This document shows, one piece after another, positions 1 to 9,403 of a stretch of DNA of 64,000 bases (position 1 is the stretch's first letter; every line of letters begins with the position of its first letter). The stretch comes from Veronia nyctiphanis. Lineage in GTDB: Bacteria > Pseudomonadota > Gammaproteobacteria > Enterobacterales > Vibrionaceae. Position numbers and translations under genes: made by a program. The stretch is from positions 1 through 64,000 of the forward strand of contig NZ_PEIB01000019.1 of NCBI RefSeq assembly GCF_004116385.1, given 5' to 3'. A model generated the notes under the pieces. It ran no database searches, had not been told where the DNA came from, and saw only the letters and a program-made list of their open reading frames with translations.

Positions 1-41
1 CGCCAGCGTTCAATCTGAGCCATGATCAAACTCTTCAATTA
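1..41 (-). rRNA. rrs: 16S ribosomal RNA, 5' end only
   Basis: The reverse complement of the first 41 bases matches the universal 5' end of bacterial 16S rRNA, including the segment AGAGTTTGATCATGGCTCAG. The rest of the gene lies beyond the window's left edge. A boxA leader and two strong promoters sit upstream on the same strand. The mature 5' end is placed by analogy with E. coli and could be off by a base or two. Confidence 0.95.
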
Positions 42-199
42 GAATTTTGTTGTTACCCGAAGGTAACGGCTCAATGAAATACTGTATAAATTGACTGTGC
101 CGATATAACCGAAGTTATCTCGTTTGGTCACTCAGTAAACATTGATAAATCTTTTTGTCTATCATTCACGAGTGCCCACACAGATTGCATAGGTCAAAT

Positions 200-211
200 T
201 GTTAAAGAGCA
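200..211 (-). promoter_or_regulatory. rRNA leader boxA antitermination element
   Basis: The minus strand reads TGCTCTTTAACA, identical to the boxA element of E. coli rRNA leaders, where NusB-NusE (S10) load the antitermination complex. It lies between the rrn promoters and the 16S start. The leader sequence after it also resembles E. coli. Confidence 0.9.
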
Positions 212-254
212 ATGATGAGGTGCCATAACTTTCGGCTTCATCAGAGGGGGTCAG

Positions 255-282
255 ATTCTACTGAACTCCTCTTTTGAGTCAA
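255..282 (-). promoter_or_regulatory. rrn promoter P2 (proximal)
   Basis: On the minus strand a -35 box TTGACT (277-282) and a -10 box TAGAAT (255-260) are separated by 16 bp, the short spacer usual for rRNA promoters. A C-rich stretch follows the -10 box, as expected of a discriminator sensitive to ppGpp/DksA. Confidence 0.8.
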
Positions 283-337
283 GAACTTTTGTTGACTCTG
301 GGATGGCGCGGAATTTCTCCGTGCCAACGAGGAGCGC

Positions 338-365
338 ATTATAGAGAACGTTTTTTCTTTGGCAA
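338..365 (-). promoter_or_regulatory. rrn promoter P1 (distal)
   Basis: The minus strand has -35 TTGCCA (360-365), a 16-bp spacer and a perfect -10 TATAAT (338-343), followed by a GC-rich discriminator. The sequence upstream (about 366-430) is A/T-rich, as expected for UP elements and Fis sites, although individual Fis sites cannot be assigned by eye. This promoter pair accounts for the gene-free stretch 42-436. Confidence 0.8.
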
Positions 366-436
366 TAGTTAAATGACAAAAATATGTATTTTTCTTTAAA
401 AAACCGTTTAAGCGCTCAAAATGCAATCAATTCAAA

Positions 437-461
437 CAAAAAAACGGCCAATTAAGGCCGC
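437..461 (-). terminator. Rho-independent terminator after gmhB
   Basis: The minus strand carries a CGGCC/GGCCG stem with a six-base TTAATT loop, followed by seven T residues, about 40 bp past the gmhB stop. It separates gmhB from the rrn promoters, which are transcribed in the same direction. Confidence 0.8.
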
Positions 462-499
462 TTGCAATGAATTTATCGTTATTGAAAACTCGATAAGGT

Positions 500-1051
500 T
501 TATCGTTTTAGGTAGCTCGGTACGTCAGCAATACTATCTAAAACCACAGTTGCTAACGCTTCTCCGTCTTCTGTTACGTTTTTACCCGTTCTAACCAATA
601 TTTTTGTGCCCACATCAGCAGCATCTGCTGCACGCATGTCATCAGCTTTATCGCCAATCATGACAGAGTTGACCATGTCAATTTTCAAAAAGTCTTTAGC
701 GGAAAGAAACATTCCCGGTTTTGGTTTTCTGCACTCGCAATCCTGACCATACTTTTCGCTGTCAGAGTCTGGATGGTGAGGGCAATAGTAGATACCGTCA
801 AAGTCCACGCCTTTGTCAGCGAAATTCCAATCCATCCATTCTGTCAAAGACAGGAAATCGTCTTCCGAATAATAGCCTCTTGCGATACCAGACTGGTTGG
901 TGACCAGTACCAACAGATATCCCATGTCTTTTATTGCGCGACATGCTTCAAAGACGCCTTCGATATATTCGAAATCATCTACATTACTCACATAGCCATG
1001 ATCGATATTAATAACACCGTCACGATCTATAAATACGGCTGGTTTAGCCAA
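500..1051 (-). CDS. gmhB: D-glycero-beta-D-manno-heptose-1,7-bisphosphate 7-phosphatase
   Basis: This HAD-superfamily phosphatase removes the C7 phosphate of heptose bisphosphate in ADP-heptose synthesis for the LPS inner core; it is cytosolic. The 183 residues match the family length. The catalytic motif FIDRDGVIN (D9, D11) is at the N-terminus. A Cys/His cluster with CPHHP and CECRKPKPG forms the zinc-binding loop typical of GmhB, and MIGDKADDM is the late HAD acidic motif. As in E. coli it lies directly upstream of an rRNA operon. In E. coli metNI is next to it; here it is divergent from trmO. Confidence 0.95.
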   Translation of the reverse strand: MAKPAVFIDRDGVINIDHGYVSNVDDFEYIEGVFEACRAIKDMGYLLVLVTNQSGIARGYYSEDDFLSLTEWMDWNFADKGVDFDGIYYCPHHPDSDSEKYGQDCECRKPKPGMFLSAKDFLKIDMVNSVMIGDKADDMRAADAADVGTKILVRTGKNVTEDGEALATVVLDSIADVPSYLKR

Positions 1052-1212
1052 AATGATGCCCTCTGTGTATCAGTTGCCGCAATTATGACACGGCTGACAA
1101 GATGGTTCATCCCTCCACACCGAGTTACCCATTTAAAGCTTCACCGACACTTTATTGGGTAAGACTGCAAGTGTGGTAAAGTTCGCTTACCCAACAACAC
1201 ACCCTCGATGAT

Positions 1213-1917
1213 ATGAATCATACTATTTCTCCCGTCGGATATATTCGTTCTCCCTATAAAGAAAAGTTTGCGGTTCCGCGACAACCGGGACTTGCGCCGA
1301 GTGCTGTGGCATCTGTTGCCTTAACAGCCGACGCCAATAATGAAGATACTGTCCGGGGTCTTGAGCAATTCAGTCATCTTTGGTTACTTTTTCTTTTTGA
1401 CCAAAACATTGAAAAAGGATGGACGCCAACAGTAAGGCCTCCAAGACTGGGCGGAAATGAGCGTATTGGTGTTTTTGCCAGCCGGGCAACCTTTCGACCA
1501 AATGGCATAGGTATGTCAGCCGTTCCATTGAAAGAGGTAAGAAAGGAACGCGGGCAGATCTTCATTGATATCGGGAGCTGTGATTTGGTAGATGGCACAC
1601 CCATTGTTGATATCAAACCTTATATCCCCTATTCAGACGCTATTCCTAATAGCGCTGGCGGCTATGCGTCTGAGCCGCCCGTGACGCTTAATGTTATCTT
1701 TGAGGACAAGGTTTCAAGTCTATTGGCTGCTACTCATGACGGCCAATATCAAAGAGACGTAATAAAAGAGGTACTGGCGCAAGACCCCAGACCGGCTTAC
1801 AAAAAAGGAAAAACTGACGACAAAGAATATGGCGTTCACTTGTTTGACTGGAATGTTAGATTTAGAGTGTCAGGTCAGGATATTCGAGTAACTGCCTTAG
1901 AAGACTTTGGCGAATAG
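1213..1917 (+). CDS. trmO: tRNA (N6-threonylcarbamoyladenosine37-N6)-methyltransferase TrmO
   Basis: TrmO (formerly YaeB/TsaA) uses S-adenosylmethionine to methylate t6A37 of threonine tRNA to m6t6A. The 234-residue protein has the family N-terminus (SPVGYIRSPYKEKFAVPRQP) and the signature run ERIGVFASRATFRPNG near residue 80, which belongs to the beta-barrel SAM-binding domain. The C-terminal third (DPRPAYKKGK) is also characteristic. It precedes proS by 66 bp, the arrangement seen in enterobacteria, so the two are probably co-transcribed. Confidence 0.93.
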   Translation: MNHTISPVGYIRSPYKEKFAVPRQPGLAPSAVASVALTADANNEDTVRGLEQFSHLWLLFLFDQNIEKGWTPTVRPPRLGGNERIGVFASRATFRPNGIGMSAVPLKEVRKERGQIFIDIGSCDLVDGTPIVDIKPYIPYSDAIPNSAGGYASEPPVTLNVIFEDKVSSLLAATHDGQYQRDVIKEVLAQDPRPAYKKGKTDDKEYGVHLFDWNVRFRVSGQDIRVTALEDFGE

Positions 1918-1983
1918 CATTGTCACTGTTACTATGGCCAGTTCATCCCAATCACCCCTTTATTAAATAACGGATAAGCGTAA

Positions 1984-3729
1984 ATGCGTACCAGTAAATA
2001 CCTTCTTTCTACGCTGAAAGAAACGCCAAACGACGCAGAAGTTATCAGCCACCAGCTGATGCTGCGTGCAGGTATGATCCGCAAGCTGGCTTCAGGTCTT
2101 TATACCTGGTTGCCTTCTGGCCTGCGGGTGCTGCAAAAGATCGAAAATATTGTTCGTGAAGAAATCAATGAAGCAGGCGCAGTGGAAACACTGATGCCCG
2201 TCGTTCAACCGTTTGAGCTTTGGGAAGAAACTGGCCGTTCTGAAAAAATGGGGCCGGAGCTCCTGCGTTTCACAGACCGTCACGATCGTGCATTTGCATT
2301 AAGCCCGACCGCTGAGGAAGTGATCACCAGTCTGGTGCGAAACGAAGTTAACTCTTATAAGCAACTTCCGTTGAACCTTTATCAAATCCAAACCAAATTC
2401 CGTGACGAAGTTCGTCCACGTTTTGGTGTCATGCGTGCACGTGAATTCTGCATGATGGATGCTTACAGCTTTGACATTGATAAAGATGGCCTGAACGCCT
2501 CTTATGAAGCAATGCATGAAGCTTACTGCAAAGTCTTTGACCGTATGGGTCTGGACTACCGTCCGGTTCTTGCAGATACAGGCGCGATAGGTGGCTCTGC
2601 ATCCCACGAGTTCCATGTACTCGCAAACAGCGGTGAAGACGTTATTGCCTTCTCTACTAAGTCGGATTACGCCGCAAACGTCGAGATGGCAGAGGCACTG
2701 GCACCAGCTGAAGCGCGTCAGGCAGCCACTCAAGAAATGACGTTGGTAGACACCCCGAACGCGAAAACCATTGCAGATTTGGTGAAACAATTCGACATGC
2801 CCGTTGAAAAGACCATCAAAACGCTTTTCGTGAAAGCAGATGAAAACTTTGACGGCGAACTGGTTGCGTTATTGGTTCGTGGCGATCATGAACTTAACGA
2901 AATCAAAGCGGAGAAGCTTCCTCAGGTCGCTGCGCCACTAGAGTTTGCAACTGAAGAAGAAATCCGCGCGGCTGTCGGTGCAGGTCCGGGCTCTCTGGGA
3001 CCTGTCGGGCTGAAGGTTACATTTATTGCTGACCGCAGTGTTGCGGCAATGAGTGACTTTGGTGCGGGTGCTAACGTTGATGGTAAGCATTACTTCGGTA
3101 TCAACTGGGATCGCGACGTTACTTTGGGTGAAGTTGCTGATATCCGCAGCGTGGTTGAAGGCGACCCAAGCCCTTGTGGTCAAGGTACGATTCAGCTTAA
3201 ACGTGGTATTGAAGTTGGCCATATCTTCCAACTGGGCACTAACTACTCAGAAAAAATGAACTGTGGCGTGTTGGGTGCTGACGGCAAAAACACGATTCTC
3301 GAAATGGGCTGCTACGGCATCGGTGTTTCTCGTGTCGTTGCTGCTGCAATTGAGCAGAACCACGATGAAAACGGCATCATCTGGCCAGATGCAATTGCAC
3401 CGTTTACCGTTGCGATTGTACCGATGAATATGCATAAATCTGAGCGCGTTCGTGAAGCGGCTGAAAAACTCTATGCTGACCTGAAAGCTGCGGGTGTAGA
3501 AGTGCTGTTTGATGATCGTAAAGAACGTCCGGGTGTCATGTTCTCTGACATGGAGCTGGTTGGCGTTCCACATACCGTGATAATCGGTGAACGCAGCATG
3601 GACAAAGGTGTATTCGAGTACAAACACCGACGCGATGGCGAGAAAATCGCTGTTGATATGGAAAACATGGTCGATTACCTGAAAGATGCATTTCAACCTG
3701 AGAAAAAAACTCGCCGACGAAATGTGTAA
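1984..3729 (+). CDS. proS: prolyl-tRNA synthetase, bacterial type with editing domain
   Basis: This class II aminoacyl-tRNA synthetase charges tRNA-Pro. At 581 residues it matches the bacterial ProS form, which carries an internal editing (INS) domain at roughly residues 225-405 that hydrolyses Ala-tRNA-Pro. Motif 2 begins near residue 139 ([17 protein letters not shown]). Motif 3 is near residue 441 ([13 protein letters not shown]). The C-terminal anticodon-binding domain contains [14 protein letters not shown]. The N-terminus [15 protein letters not shown] is standard, and a strong terminator follows. Confidence 0.98.
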   Translation: MRTSKYLLSTLKETPNDAEVISHQLMLRAGMIRKLASGLYTWLPSGLRVLQKIENIVREEINEAGAVETLMPVVQPFELWEETGRSEKMGPELLRFTDRHDRAFALSPTAEEVITSLVRNEVNSYKQLPLNLYQIQTKFRDEVRPRFGVMRAREFCMMDAYSFDIDKDGLNASYEAMHEAYCKVFDRMGLDYRPVLADTGAIGGSASHEFHVLANSGEDVIAFSTKSDYAANVEMAEALAPAEARQAATQEMTLVDTPNAKTIADLVKQFDMPVEKTIKTLFVKADENFDGELVALLVRGDHELNEIKAEKLPQVAAPLEFATEEEIRAAVGAGPGSLGPVGLKVTFIADRSVAAMSDFGAGANVDGKHYFGINWDRDVTLGEVADIRSVVEGDPSPCGQGTIQLKRGIEVGHIFQLGTNYSEKMNCGVLGADGKNTILEMGCYGIGVSRVVAAAIEQNHDENGIIWPDAIAPFTVAIVPMNMHKSERVREAAEKLYADLKAAGVEVLFDDRKERPGVMFSDMELVGVPHTVIIGERSMDKGVFEYKHRRDGEKIAVDMENMVDYLKDAFQPEKKTRRRNV

Positions 3730-3740
3730 TTTACATTGAG

Positions 3741-3769
3741 AAAGCCCTCCACCTGGAGGGCTTTTTTTA
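3741..3769 (+). terminator. Rho-independent terminator after proS
   Basis: An 8-bp perfect stem AGCCCTCC/GGAGGGCT with a four-base loop is followed by a run of seven T, ten bases after the proS stop codon. Confidence 0.9.
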
Positions 3770-3881
3770 TGCAAGTATCAGTCAGACATCCGGTCAATTC
3801 AGAAGTACGGGGCTATTTTGTCTGAACTATCCCGTCGGAAGCCCTTAATTTAGTTCATACTTTACAGACATCAGTATAAAG

Positions 3882-5063
3882 ATGTTGCCCTGTTCCACAG
3901 CCTATGGAGCCATCTGCAACGTGCCAACACGACCGAAAAAGCCTCAGAAACACATCGCTCTGATGTTGAGTGGCGGTGGCGCTCGGGCGGCGTATCAGGT
4001 TGGCGTGATCAAAGCCATTTCAGAATGGCTACCAAGAGCGAGTGTCAGCCCCTTTACTATTTACTGCGGCGCATCTGCCGGTGCCTTGAATATCACCGCA
4101 CTGGCGTGTCATGCATCCTGCTTTACGCTTGGTGCTAAGAAACTCAACAGACTTTGGACAAACCTATCCACTCAAGATGTCTTCAGCAGTTCATTTGAGG
4201 GCATGTTAGGCCATATTGGGCGTCAGTCATTTTCTCGCATGCAGGCAAGTTTTCACGTTGCCCCCTCTTTTGCTCTGCTAGATAACCGTCCTCTCCGCAG
4301 GCTGCTGCAAAGAGTCATCCATTATCATCGGCTTGAACAGCAAATCCTGTCTGGGAATCTCAGGGGAATTGCTGTCACAGCCGCCAATTACGAGTCCGGT
4401 AAATCGGTGACTTTTTTTCAGGGGCACAGCGACTTAAAACCTTGGCGACGGGCGCGTTCATCCGGCGTACATTGCCAAATAAACACCGAACACTTGCTGG
4501 CGTCCTCCGCCATCCCCATTGTTTTTCCAGCATCTCGTATTGGACATAGCTTTTATGGCGATGGGGCTATACACCTGATCTCGCCTTTACGCCCAGCACT
4601 GAAGCTGGGAGCAGACAAAGTACTGTGTATCGATTTAGGCGCAAGCAATGGCGAAGAAGCACGCGGGCTCTCCCATGCACCGGGGTTAGCCGCACTCGGC
4701 GGTCACCTGATGGATGCTATTTTTGCCGACACACTTTCGGCCGATTTAGAGCACTTACATCGGATGAATACCATCACAGACGCCTTACCAGCAGAGAAAG
4801 CCCAAGAGCTAGAGCTTCGCAAAGTCGAGCCTTTCTACCTCGCTCCCTCAATGCCTTTTGAGCCTATCGCGCAGGAGTGCTACGCCAAAATGCCTCTCGC
4901 AACAAGAGGGCTTATGCGGATTTTAGGCCTTAGTCCAGTAAACGATGCGACCATTACCAGCTATTTACTATTTGAACAAGAATATATCAGACAGCTGATT
5001 GACATGGGGTACAAGGATGCTCAGAATCGACAATCTGAATTGATGTGTTTCCTGTTTGACTAG
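3882..5063 (+). CDS. patatin-like phospholipase family protein
   Basis: This is a predicted cytosolic or membrane-associated serine acyl hydrolase with a Ser-Asp dyad. The glycine-rich oxyanion motif SGGGARAAYQVG begins near residue 30. The nucleophile elbow GASAG is near residue 63, and the catalytic Asp lies in YGDGAIHL near residue 227. All three patatin elements are intact, so an active lipase is likely; the substrate is unknown. At 393 residues it fits the bacterial RssA-like group. The ATG at 3882 gives a 25-residue extension before the conserved core; a GTG at 3921 is a credible alternative start. No signal peptide is seen. Confidence 0.85.
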   Translation: MLPCSTAYGAICNVPTRPKKPQKHIALMLSGGGARAAYQVGVIKAISEWLPRASVSPFTIYCGASAGALNITALACHASCFTLGAKKLNRLWTNLSTQDVFSSSFEGMLGHIGRQSFSRMQASFHVAPSFALLDNRPLRRLLQRVIHYHRLEQQILSGNLRGIAVTAANYESGKSVTFFQGHSDLKPWRRARSSGVHCQINTEHLLASSAIPIVFPASRIGHSFYGDGAIHLISPLRPALKLGADKVLCIDLGASNGEEARGLSHAPGLAALGGHLMDAIFADTLSADLEHLHRMNTITDALPAEKAQELELRKVEPFYLAPSMPFEPIAQECYAKMPLATRGLMRILGLSPVNDATITSYLLFEQEYIRQLIDMGYKDAQNRQSELMCFLFD

Positions 5064-5154
5064 GTGAAAAGCTGAGCTGTGACAAGGAATTCCGGTTTCA
5101 ATCCTCTAAATTCGTATGAATTTTTCCCGATAATACACACTCGGGGCTAACAAC

Positions 5155-6014
5155 ATGCGATCGACACAAAGCATAAAAGAAGCGAAAGCTTCCTCGCTAA
5201 GAACGCATCGCGTTCCGTTTAGTGCCGATCAACGCTTATTGGTATTGCAGAAACTGCAAGGTAAAACCGATCCCGCAACTCTACTTGAAACTCTCGTTAA
5301 CGAAATTCAAAAGCACATTGATATTAACGAACTAACGTGGACATTCGAACACATCACCCATACTGTCGCCAGACGCCAACGCGCCAGCGTTAACCAAACC
5401 TTCTCTATTAAGTTCGGCAGCAATTGTCTCGGTACACTCAGGTATCAAACGGCCTATCCGCTCGACCACGATGAAATAACGGTAATACATACATTCCATA
5501 AAATGCTGGCAGGTCCATTAAACAGCGTGGTGGAAATCATCCGTCTGCAGCAAATGGCCTTCTACGACCGTCTTACTGGCCTTAAAAACCGCTATAGCTT
5601 TGACGTACAATTAGATAAAGCTATTATGCGTGCCAACAGTAATGAGGAAGGCTTATCCTCATTGTCTTTGATATGGATAACTTCAAAGGCGTTAACGATC
5701 AATACGGACACTTGGAAGGCGACAAGGTATTGCGCCGCTATGCCAGATTGCTGGAAGTTGCCGTTAACGGTGTAGCCGACTGCTTCCGTTTGGGTGGGGA
5801 TGAGTTTGCCACCATTATTCCATGCAACGACCCTAAACCTGCTTCCATTATTTACCACCGACTCCAAACCCTGATTGCCAACGACGGTATGCTCAGTGAA
5901 CACAATGTAGAATGTTCAGCGGGCTACGCCCTATATCAACGTGGCGACAACCGTAACTCCATGTTCGAACGTGCCGATCAGAGTATGTATCGCAGCAAAC
6001 ATAACAAACGCTGA
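5155..6014 (+). CDS. GGDEF-domain protein (putative diguanylate cyclase), reading frame broken once
   Basis: The first frame (5155-5775) encodes about 140 residues of a non-catalytic N-terminal region and the GGDEF domain start (YDRLTGLKNRYSFD). The domain then continues in another frame, with LIVFDMDNFKGVNDQYGH and the intact signature RLGGDEF at 5787-5807, ending at 6014. One missing base near 5651-5655 explains this; restoring GGCCTT gives a smooth 286-residue protein. No RxxD inhibitory site precedes GGDEF. No membrane segment is evident. The shift is probably a sequencing error, but this gene is dispensable enough that a true mutation is possible. Confidence 0.75.
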
Positions 6015-6125
6015 ACCACCGCTGTCTTATATCCGCACCATCATGATTGCAACCGTCTTAAAAATGACTTTATATATCCCTGTGCCCTTGAGCAAAACCA
6101 TACAGCCTCTGATCGGAGAAATACG

Positions 6126-6314
6126 ATGGATTTAAAAAACTTCGCCAGCATGGATCCCATTATGTTGATGAGCATTGTGAACATGAAACTGAGGGATGAA
6201 TTCAGTTCGCTGGAAGATTTAGTGAAGTACTTTGATATCGACATTATCACGCTGTGTACCACACTTGCCGATGCTGGATTTGAATATCAAAAAGAACAGC
6301 GACAGTTCAGGTGA
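6126..6314 (+). CDS. DUF4250 family small protein
   Basis: This 62-residue protein matches the compact all-helical DUF4250 family: a start like MDLKNFASMDPIMLMSIVN, then KLRDEFSSLEDL, and a closing aromatic FEY near the end. The function is unknown. A good ribosome-binding site (GGAGA, seven bases upstream) supports the ATG. It stands alone between the GGDEF gene and a terminator shared with the convergent transporter gene. Confidence 0.8.
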   Translation: MDLKNFASMDPIMLMSIVNMKLRDEFSSLEDLVKYFDIDIITLCTTLADAGFEYQKEQRQFR

Positions 6315-6316
6315 CA

Positions 6317-6354
6317 AAAAGGGCGCACTGCCAAGTCAGTAGAGCGCCCTTTTG
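6317..6354. terminator. bidirectional terminator between DUF4250 and the transporter
   Basis: AAAGGGCGC pairs with GCGCCCTTT around a central loop. A-runs on one side and T-runs on the other make it usable from both strands, between two convergent genes. Confidence 0.75.
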
Positions 6355-6366
6355 TGATTGCATGAA

Positions 6367-7713
6367 TTAAACCGATATCCACAACACAGTGAAGACTAAC
6401 AGTGGGCAGACAAATTTCACATACGTCGGCCAAACTTTCCAAAATACGCTTTGCTCAAACCCGTCGATACCATCACCGATTTGTTTCAATTTTCGAGAAC
6501 GGCTCCAAACCCAGCCGCCGAATAAACAAAACAATAAGGCAGTGAACGGCTGAATGTACTGCGTGGAGACCATGGCAACCAAGCCAAACAAGCGATCAAA
6601 GTGATAAATAATGATGATACTGGCCGCTGCAATGACACCAGCAAGTAGCCAGCTAGCCCTCTTTCGGTTCACTGAAGCTTTCTCTGAAACCAAGGCCACC
6701 GGACATTCCAGCATAGAAATAGACGATGTCAGAGCTGCTACCGTCATCAGTAGGAAGAACAGAACTGCGACATAAGGACCAACATCCCCCAAGCTACCGA
6801 AAAGGTTGGGTAATACATCAAACACCAGTGTGAATGCGCTTTTCAATTGACCCGCCTGATCGAATATCTCAACGCCATTCGCCATCGCAGCATACATCGC
6901 AGGTAAGATGACAAGCCCAGCAATGACCGCGACTAAGGTATCAACAAACGCAACTTTGAGAGCAATCCTGGGCAAGTTTTCTTTGTTGCTCAGGTAAGAG
7001 CCATAAATCAACATCGAGCAACCGCCGATCGTCAATGAAAAGAAGCCTTGTCCCATCGCGTCAAGGATAAGGTCTTTGTCCATGATTTTACTGAAGTCAG
7101 GTACCAGAAAGTGCTTCAGCCCTTCAGTAGCGCCTTCCAGCGTCATTACGTAGCAGAACATCGCCACAAACATGATCAGAAGGGTTGGCATTAATCGGCG
7201 AGACCATTTTTCAATACCTGCTTTCACGCCAGCTTGCACAATGAGTAAAGTGAGAACATAAAAGATCACCGCGCCAAAAACATTTCGCTCGGCAGAAAAG
7301 CCCATTAACCAACTAGCCGTATCTGGCGCGCCGATGATCTGACACATTGCTGCGAGTAAAAAGCAAACCAGCCAGCCACCCACAATGGCATAGAAAGACA
7401 GAACAAGGCATGGGACCAAAAGCCCCAGAAAACCAACACCCGCACCAGCACGTTGTAAAATAGGGTTATCAGACAGTGCTTTCATGCTATCGATGGGATT
7501 AGCCCGGCCATGACGACCTATCGCCAGTTCGACCACCAGCATCGGAAAAGCAACGATCAGTATCATTAACAGATAGACAAAAACGAAGGCACCACCGCCG
7601 TTGCTTGCTGCCTGTGTAGGGAAAGCCCAAATATTCCCAAGCCCCACAGCAGCGCCTGCTGCCGCAAGAATAAATCCCATTCTAGAACTAAATTGCTCGC
7701 GTTCGACGGACAT
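6367..7713 (-). CDS. sodium-dependent transporter, neurotransmitter:sodium symporter family
   Basis: This inner-membrane LeuT-fold symporter couples Na+ to uptake of an amino acid or related solute. The N-terminal signature WSSRMGFILAAAG-type sequence appears as FSSRMGFILAAAGAAVGLGN, with the unwound TM1 GLGNIWAFP that forms the Na+ and substrate sites, followed by NGGGAF and ELAIGRHGR. About eleven hydrophobic segments follow over 448 residues, fitting bacterial members that have one helix fewer than eukaryotic ones. Two start codons are close together; the second (7713) is preferred because AGAGG lies eight bases upstream. The substrate cannot be read from sequence. Confidence 0.9.
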   Translation of the reverse strand: MSVEREQFSSRMGFILAAAGAAVGLGNIWAFPTQAASNGGGAFVFVYLLMILIVAFPMLVVELAIGRHGRANPIDSMKALSDNPILQRAGAGVGFLGLLVPCLVLSFYAIVGGWLVCFLLAAMCQIIGAPDTASWLMGFSAERNVFGAVIFYVLTLLIVQAGVKAGIEKWSRRLMPTLLIMFVAMFCYVMTLEGATEGLKHFLVPDFSKIMDKDLILDAMGQGFFSLTIGGCSMLIYGSYLSNKENLPRIALKVAFVDTLVAVIAGLVILPAMYAAMANGVEIFDQAGQLKSAFTLVFDVLPNLFGSLGDVGPYVAVLFFLLMTVAALTSSISMLECPVALVSEKASVNRKRASWLLAGVIAAASIIIIYHFDRLFGLVAMVSTQYIQPFTALLFCLFGGWVWSRSRKLKQIGDGIDGFEQSVFWKVWPTYVKFVCPLLVFTVLWISV

Positions 7714-7816
7714 GTACATTACCTCTTAATATGTACCAGCGGGCTAGTACAGTAGAGTAACGAAATGAAGATTACAATACGACAGAGTTTGATTGGTTAA
7801 ATTACAGACAGTGAAA

Positions 7817-7847
7817 AAGAAAAAACCAGTTCAAAGACTGGTTTTTA
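7817..7847 (-). terminator. terminator after the cytochrome c gene
   Basis: The stem AAAACCAGT/ACTGGTTTT is flanked by A-rich sequence that reads as T-rich on the minus strand, about 35 bp beyond the cytochrome stop codon. Confidence 0.75.
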
Positions 7848-7880
7848 GCATATTGCGCCAATGTTTATGGATGTTGATTA

Positions 7881-8192
7881 TTATTTCATTGATGCATAGT
7901 ACGCCGCTAAATTCGACATGTCTGCATCTGACAAGCCCGTTGCCTGTCCTTGCATGATCATCGCGTTTGGACCGGTACGTTGTCCTGCCTTGTAAGCTTG
8001 CAGTGCCGAAACCAGATACTGCTCATTCTGGCCTTTGAGGTTCGGATAACCGGGGATTAAAGCGATACCATCAGCACCATGACAGGCAGCACACACAGCC
8101 GCTTTTGCTTTGCCAGCTGCAGCATCTCCTGCCGCGAATGTCGGCGAAGATATCCCCAACGCCACACAGATAACAGGTAGTAGTTTTTTCAT
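7881..8192 (-). CDS. small periplasmic class I cytochrome c
   Basis: A 103-residue secreted monohaem cytochrome. A signal peptide (residues 1-20, ending PTFA) is followed by the haem attachment site CAACH at residues 34-38. The probable distal methionine ligand lies in NAMIMQGQA near residue 77. Length and motifs fit the cytochrome c5/c553 group that carries electrons in the periplasm. It is monocistronic, with its own terminator; the electron donor and acceptor cannot be inferred from neighbours. Confidence 0.88.
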   Translation of the reverse strand: MKKLLPVICVALGISSPTFAAGDAAAGKAKAAVCAACHGADGIALIPGYPNLKGQNEQYLVSALQAYKAGQRTGPNAMIMQGQATGLSDADMSNLAAYYASMK

Positions 8193-8378
8193 TTCAAATA
8201 CTCTCTTATTGCTTCACATTGATGTTTTCGAAATCTTTGCTTCGAATATTTTTATTTTTCAAGGCTGGCACTGATTTACCAGTTCGTAAAGAGAGTTATG
8301 TGTTTACTGAACGTATAGTTCACACTGTTACTATGTCGTACTGTGCATAGTTTAAAAAGATAGATGGCTGTCGTTAAT

Positions 8379-9269
8379 TCAAGCCAGAATTCGCTCAACA
8401 ACTGGGTCATCTTTACCAATGAAGTTTTCAACTAGCGGAAACACCTCATCAAATTTAGAAAGAAAGAACCAATGATCTCCCTTAATGCCCTTTGATTGTC
8501 CACCACTGCGTTGAATGTCACTAAGCCACTTAGAGTCATGAAAAGCGATGGGACTTTTAGTGCTGTAGAGGAAAAGGGTTGGACAACGTGGCACTTTGCC
8601 ATCTAATAGTGGCGATCTGTCGGGTAGCAAACCGTCAAGAGAAAGATAGAAGTACAAGTAGCCATTCGCCCAAGTTGTTTTCTTTACTCTGTGTTTAGGG
8701 GCTCTGACCATCATCGCCACCGCTTTATTAAGGAGAGTTCCTAATGGAGGCAATACCAGACCAATACCCCATGAAATAACCAGAGGAGCTTGATAGCTAA
8801 CCATGAGCGCTAAATTTACAACGTTCTTTTTGAATCGCAATGCCACATCCATCGAGACCATAGATTCCACTTTGTCAGGATGCTTTCGCTCTATGTGATA
8901 GCCGATAAGAGCTCCCCAATCGTGGGTGACTAGGATGACTTTCTGTTTAATTCCATGCTCTTCAAGGGCGTGTACAGCCAGATCAGCGAGCTCTGGTATT
9001 CGATACCCCAAGCGGCGGGAAACTCGACCAGCAAAGTTTGGCCAACACAATGTAATGCAGTAATAGCGTGAGGAGAGTTTGTCGATAAACGGTTGCCAGA
9101 GCGTATCATCATCAGGCCAACCATGAAGGAAAACAATGGGTTGTCGACTAGGATCGCCAGACGTTTTTAAGTTCAATGACCATTTTGCTGATTGCACAAT
9201 GCTTCTCCCCAAGCTCATCAAAGGCACAGCAGATTTGTTATTTTTAGGCTGTGATTTATAAGACTTCAT
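8379..9269 (-). CDS. alpha/beta hydrolase, epoxide-hydrolase-like
   Basis: An alpha/beta-hydrolase-fold protein of 296 residues. The oxyanion motif VFLHGWPDD is followed by the nucleophile region VTHDWGALIGYH, where the nucleophile position is Asp. That is typical of epoxide hydrolases and haloalkane dehalogenases rather than Ser esterases. A late His occurs in GDHWFFL. The frame extends upstream to 9389, but the ATG at 9269 has an AAGGCGA Shine-Dalgarno and is the better start. The chemistry is a family inference; the substrate is unknown. Confidence 0.8.
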   Translation of the reverse strand: MKSYKSQPKNNKSAVPLMSLGRSIVQSAKWSLNLKTSGDPSRQPIVFLHGWPDDDTLWQPFIDKLSSRYYCITLCWPNFAGRVSRRLGYRIPELADLAVHALEEHGIKQKVILVTHDWGALIGYHIERKHPDKVESMVSMDVALRFKKNVVNLALMVSYQAPLVISWGIGLVLPPLGTLLNKAVAMMVRAPKHRVKKTTWANGYLYFYLSLDGLLPDRSPLLDGKVPRCPTLFLYSTKSPIAFHDSKWLSDIQRSGGQSKGIKGDHWFFLSKFDEVFPLVENFIGKDDPVVERILA

Positions 9270-9403
9270 GTTGTTCGCCTTGTATATCACCCACCTAACA
9301 CTCAGCCATCGCGAAAAAAACAACTGGTCAGATGTGTGCTTGTGTATTCTTACTTTAGAGACTAACACTATGTGAACGAGCATCGGCAAACGTTGTAGGC
9401 GCT

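Noticed and set aside
241-426. 61-residue open frame on the minus strand
   Set aside because: It covers the two rrn promoters and leader; composition and position show it is not a gene.
2299-2790. 163-residue frame antisense to proS
   Set aside because: It lies wholly within the conserved proS coding sequence, has no family resemblance and no ribosome-binding site.
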